From NCBI GenBank assembly GCA_023267775.1, contig JAHFMQ010000012.1, positions 1 through 15,153 of the forward strand: a DNA stretch of 15,153 nt, read 5' to 3'. Source of the DNA: Candidatus Kaiserbacteria bacterium. Its GTDB lineage: Bacteria > Patescibacteriota > Minisyncoccia > Phycocordibacterales > Phycocordibacteraceae. A model generated the notes under the pieces. That model was given only the letters and a program-made list of their open reading frames with translations, did not search any database and was not told the origin of the DNA. Made by a program: the position numbers and the translations under genes. Below are positions 14,556 through 15,153 of the stretch, piece by piece. Positions within the stretch are counted from its first letter, which is position 1. Every line of letters starts with the position of its first letter.

Positions 14556-15153
14556 ATCCGAGGAAGTGTTCGCGCAAGATCTTCTCTAATGAGATTGGGT
14601 AGATTCGCAACAGCACTGAGATGGGTATGCGCCGCCGCTTCTGCATGCATCGAAAGTTCTTGCCGCATTCTCGTGTCCTCAACGAGTCTCATGATACTGA
14701 GCGCCAATGCTTTTGGATCAGCCACTGGCGAAACAAGCGCTTCCTCATGATCCCTGAATACTTCGCCGACGATGCCGACATCGGTCGTAATGATGGGAAC
14801 TCTCGCGAGTGCCGCTTCAATAAATGTGCGGCCGTATCCCTCATAGGCGCTTGCTTGGATAAAAGCTTGCGCGCTCTGTAACAATCCCCAAGCGTTGGCG
14901 CGCGCTCCAAGAAATACGACATGATTCTCGAGATCAAGAGAACGTGTTCGACTCTCGAGACGCGCGCGTTCACGGCCATCCCCGACGATAAACAGTCCGA
15001 CCATTTTGTAGCGGGGCACAACCAGTTTCAAAGCTAAAAGAATATCTTCAATGCGTTTTTCCGGTTCGAGTCGACTTATCGCCATGAGCGAAAAATTAAA
15101 TGTATGCGCGGGTAATTTTACCGGAGAGGGTACATCTGTTGGCGTGGCAATTG
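14552..15153 (-). CDS. Glycosyltransferase family 4, C-terminal domain (5' truncated by window edge)
   Basis: The frame stays open past the Met at 15085 to the window end, adding about 22 residues, so that Met is internal and the gene begins outside the window. The visible part is the nucleotide-sugar-binding domain of a GT4 enzyme. Numbering from the Met at 15085, it has MAISRLEPEKRIED (1-14), the phosphate-binding Arg/Lys loop; LFIVGDGRERARLE (31-44); and ASAYEGYGRTFIEAALARVPIITTDVG (77-103), with a complete EX7E motif (the Glu of EGYG and the Glu of FIEA). Its stop overlaps the start of the next GT4 gene (ATGA). This canonical EX7E and the variant motif in the following gene show two different GT4 subtypes side by side. 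The acceptor domain is not seen, so specificity cannot be judged. Confidence 0.9.
   Translation of the reverse strand, partial: IATPTDVPSPVKLPAHTFNFSLMAISRLEPEKRIEDILLALKLVVPRYKMVGLFIVGDGRERARLESRTRSLDLENHVVFLGARANAWGLLQSAQAFIQASAYEGYGRTFIEAALARVPIITTDVGIVGEVFRDHEEALVSPVADPKALALSIMRLVEDTRMRQELSMHAEAAAHTHLSAVANLPNLIREDLARTLPRI

Overview
This window is almost wall-to-wall coding sequence: 17 protein genes, no RNA gene, no insertion sequence, no CRISPR, and only one gap longer than 10 bases (8180-8242). Every recognisable gene belongs to surface-glycan assembly: eight glycosyltransferases or membrane glycan transferases, five SAM-dependent methyltransferases, a GT2 enzyme that probably makes a polyprenyl-phosphate sugar, a GtrA-type membrane protein, an MBOAT O-acyltransferase and a membrane-anchored SGNH-type partner. 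Bacterial origin is clear. Very tight packing, start/stop overlaps, near-absence of Shine-Dalgarno sequences before the starts, and the mix of DPM1-like GT2, GtrA, GT-C and MBOAT proteins suggest an uncultivated lineage such as Patescibacteria/CPR, but this is inference without a marker gene. TGA, TAG and TAA all serve as stops and TGG encodes Trp, so the ordinary bacterial code applies (not the TGA=Gly code of Gracilibacteria/SR1).

Layout. Positions 1-1299 (+): the 3' end of a fucosyltransferase-like gene and an FkbM methyltransferase. Positions 1280-8179 (-): a seven-gene block which, in transcription order, reads GT-C transferase, second GT-C transferase, DPM1-like GT2, GT4, class I methyltransferase, FkbM methyltransferase, GT9. 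Positions 8243-11304 (+): GtrA, MBOAT acyltransferase, SGNH-like protein. Positions 11314-15153 (-): in transcription order, a partial GT4, a second GT4, two class I methyltransferases, and an exostosin-domain glycosyltransferase. The block beginning at 8179 and the block beginning at 8243 diverge from a 63-base spacer holding the only promoter-like sequences I can support. The convergent ends overlap by 20 bases (1280-1299) or sit 9 bases apart (11305-11313).

How the genes may work together (inference): cytoplasmic transferases (GT4, GT9, exostosin, fucosyltransferase-like) build or extend a glycan and methyltransferases cap or decorate it. The DPM1-like enzyme charges a polyprenyl-phosphate carrier, GtrA helps present it on the outer side of the membrane, and the two GT-C enzymes transfer that sugar outside. 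The MBOAT/SGNH pair would then add an acyl group, probably acetyl, to the exposed polymer. This resembles a phage-type Gtr glycan-modification module joined to an alginate-style O-acetylation pair. The substrate sugars cannot be named: no nucleotide-sugar synthesis gene is present, and no initiating transferase, Wzx, Wzy or ABC exporter lies in the window.
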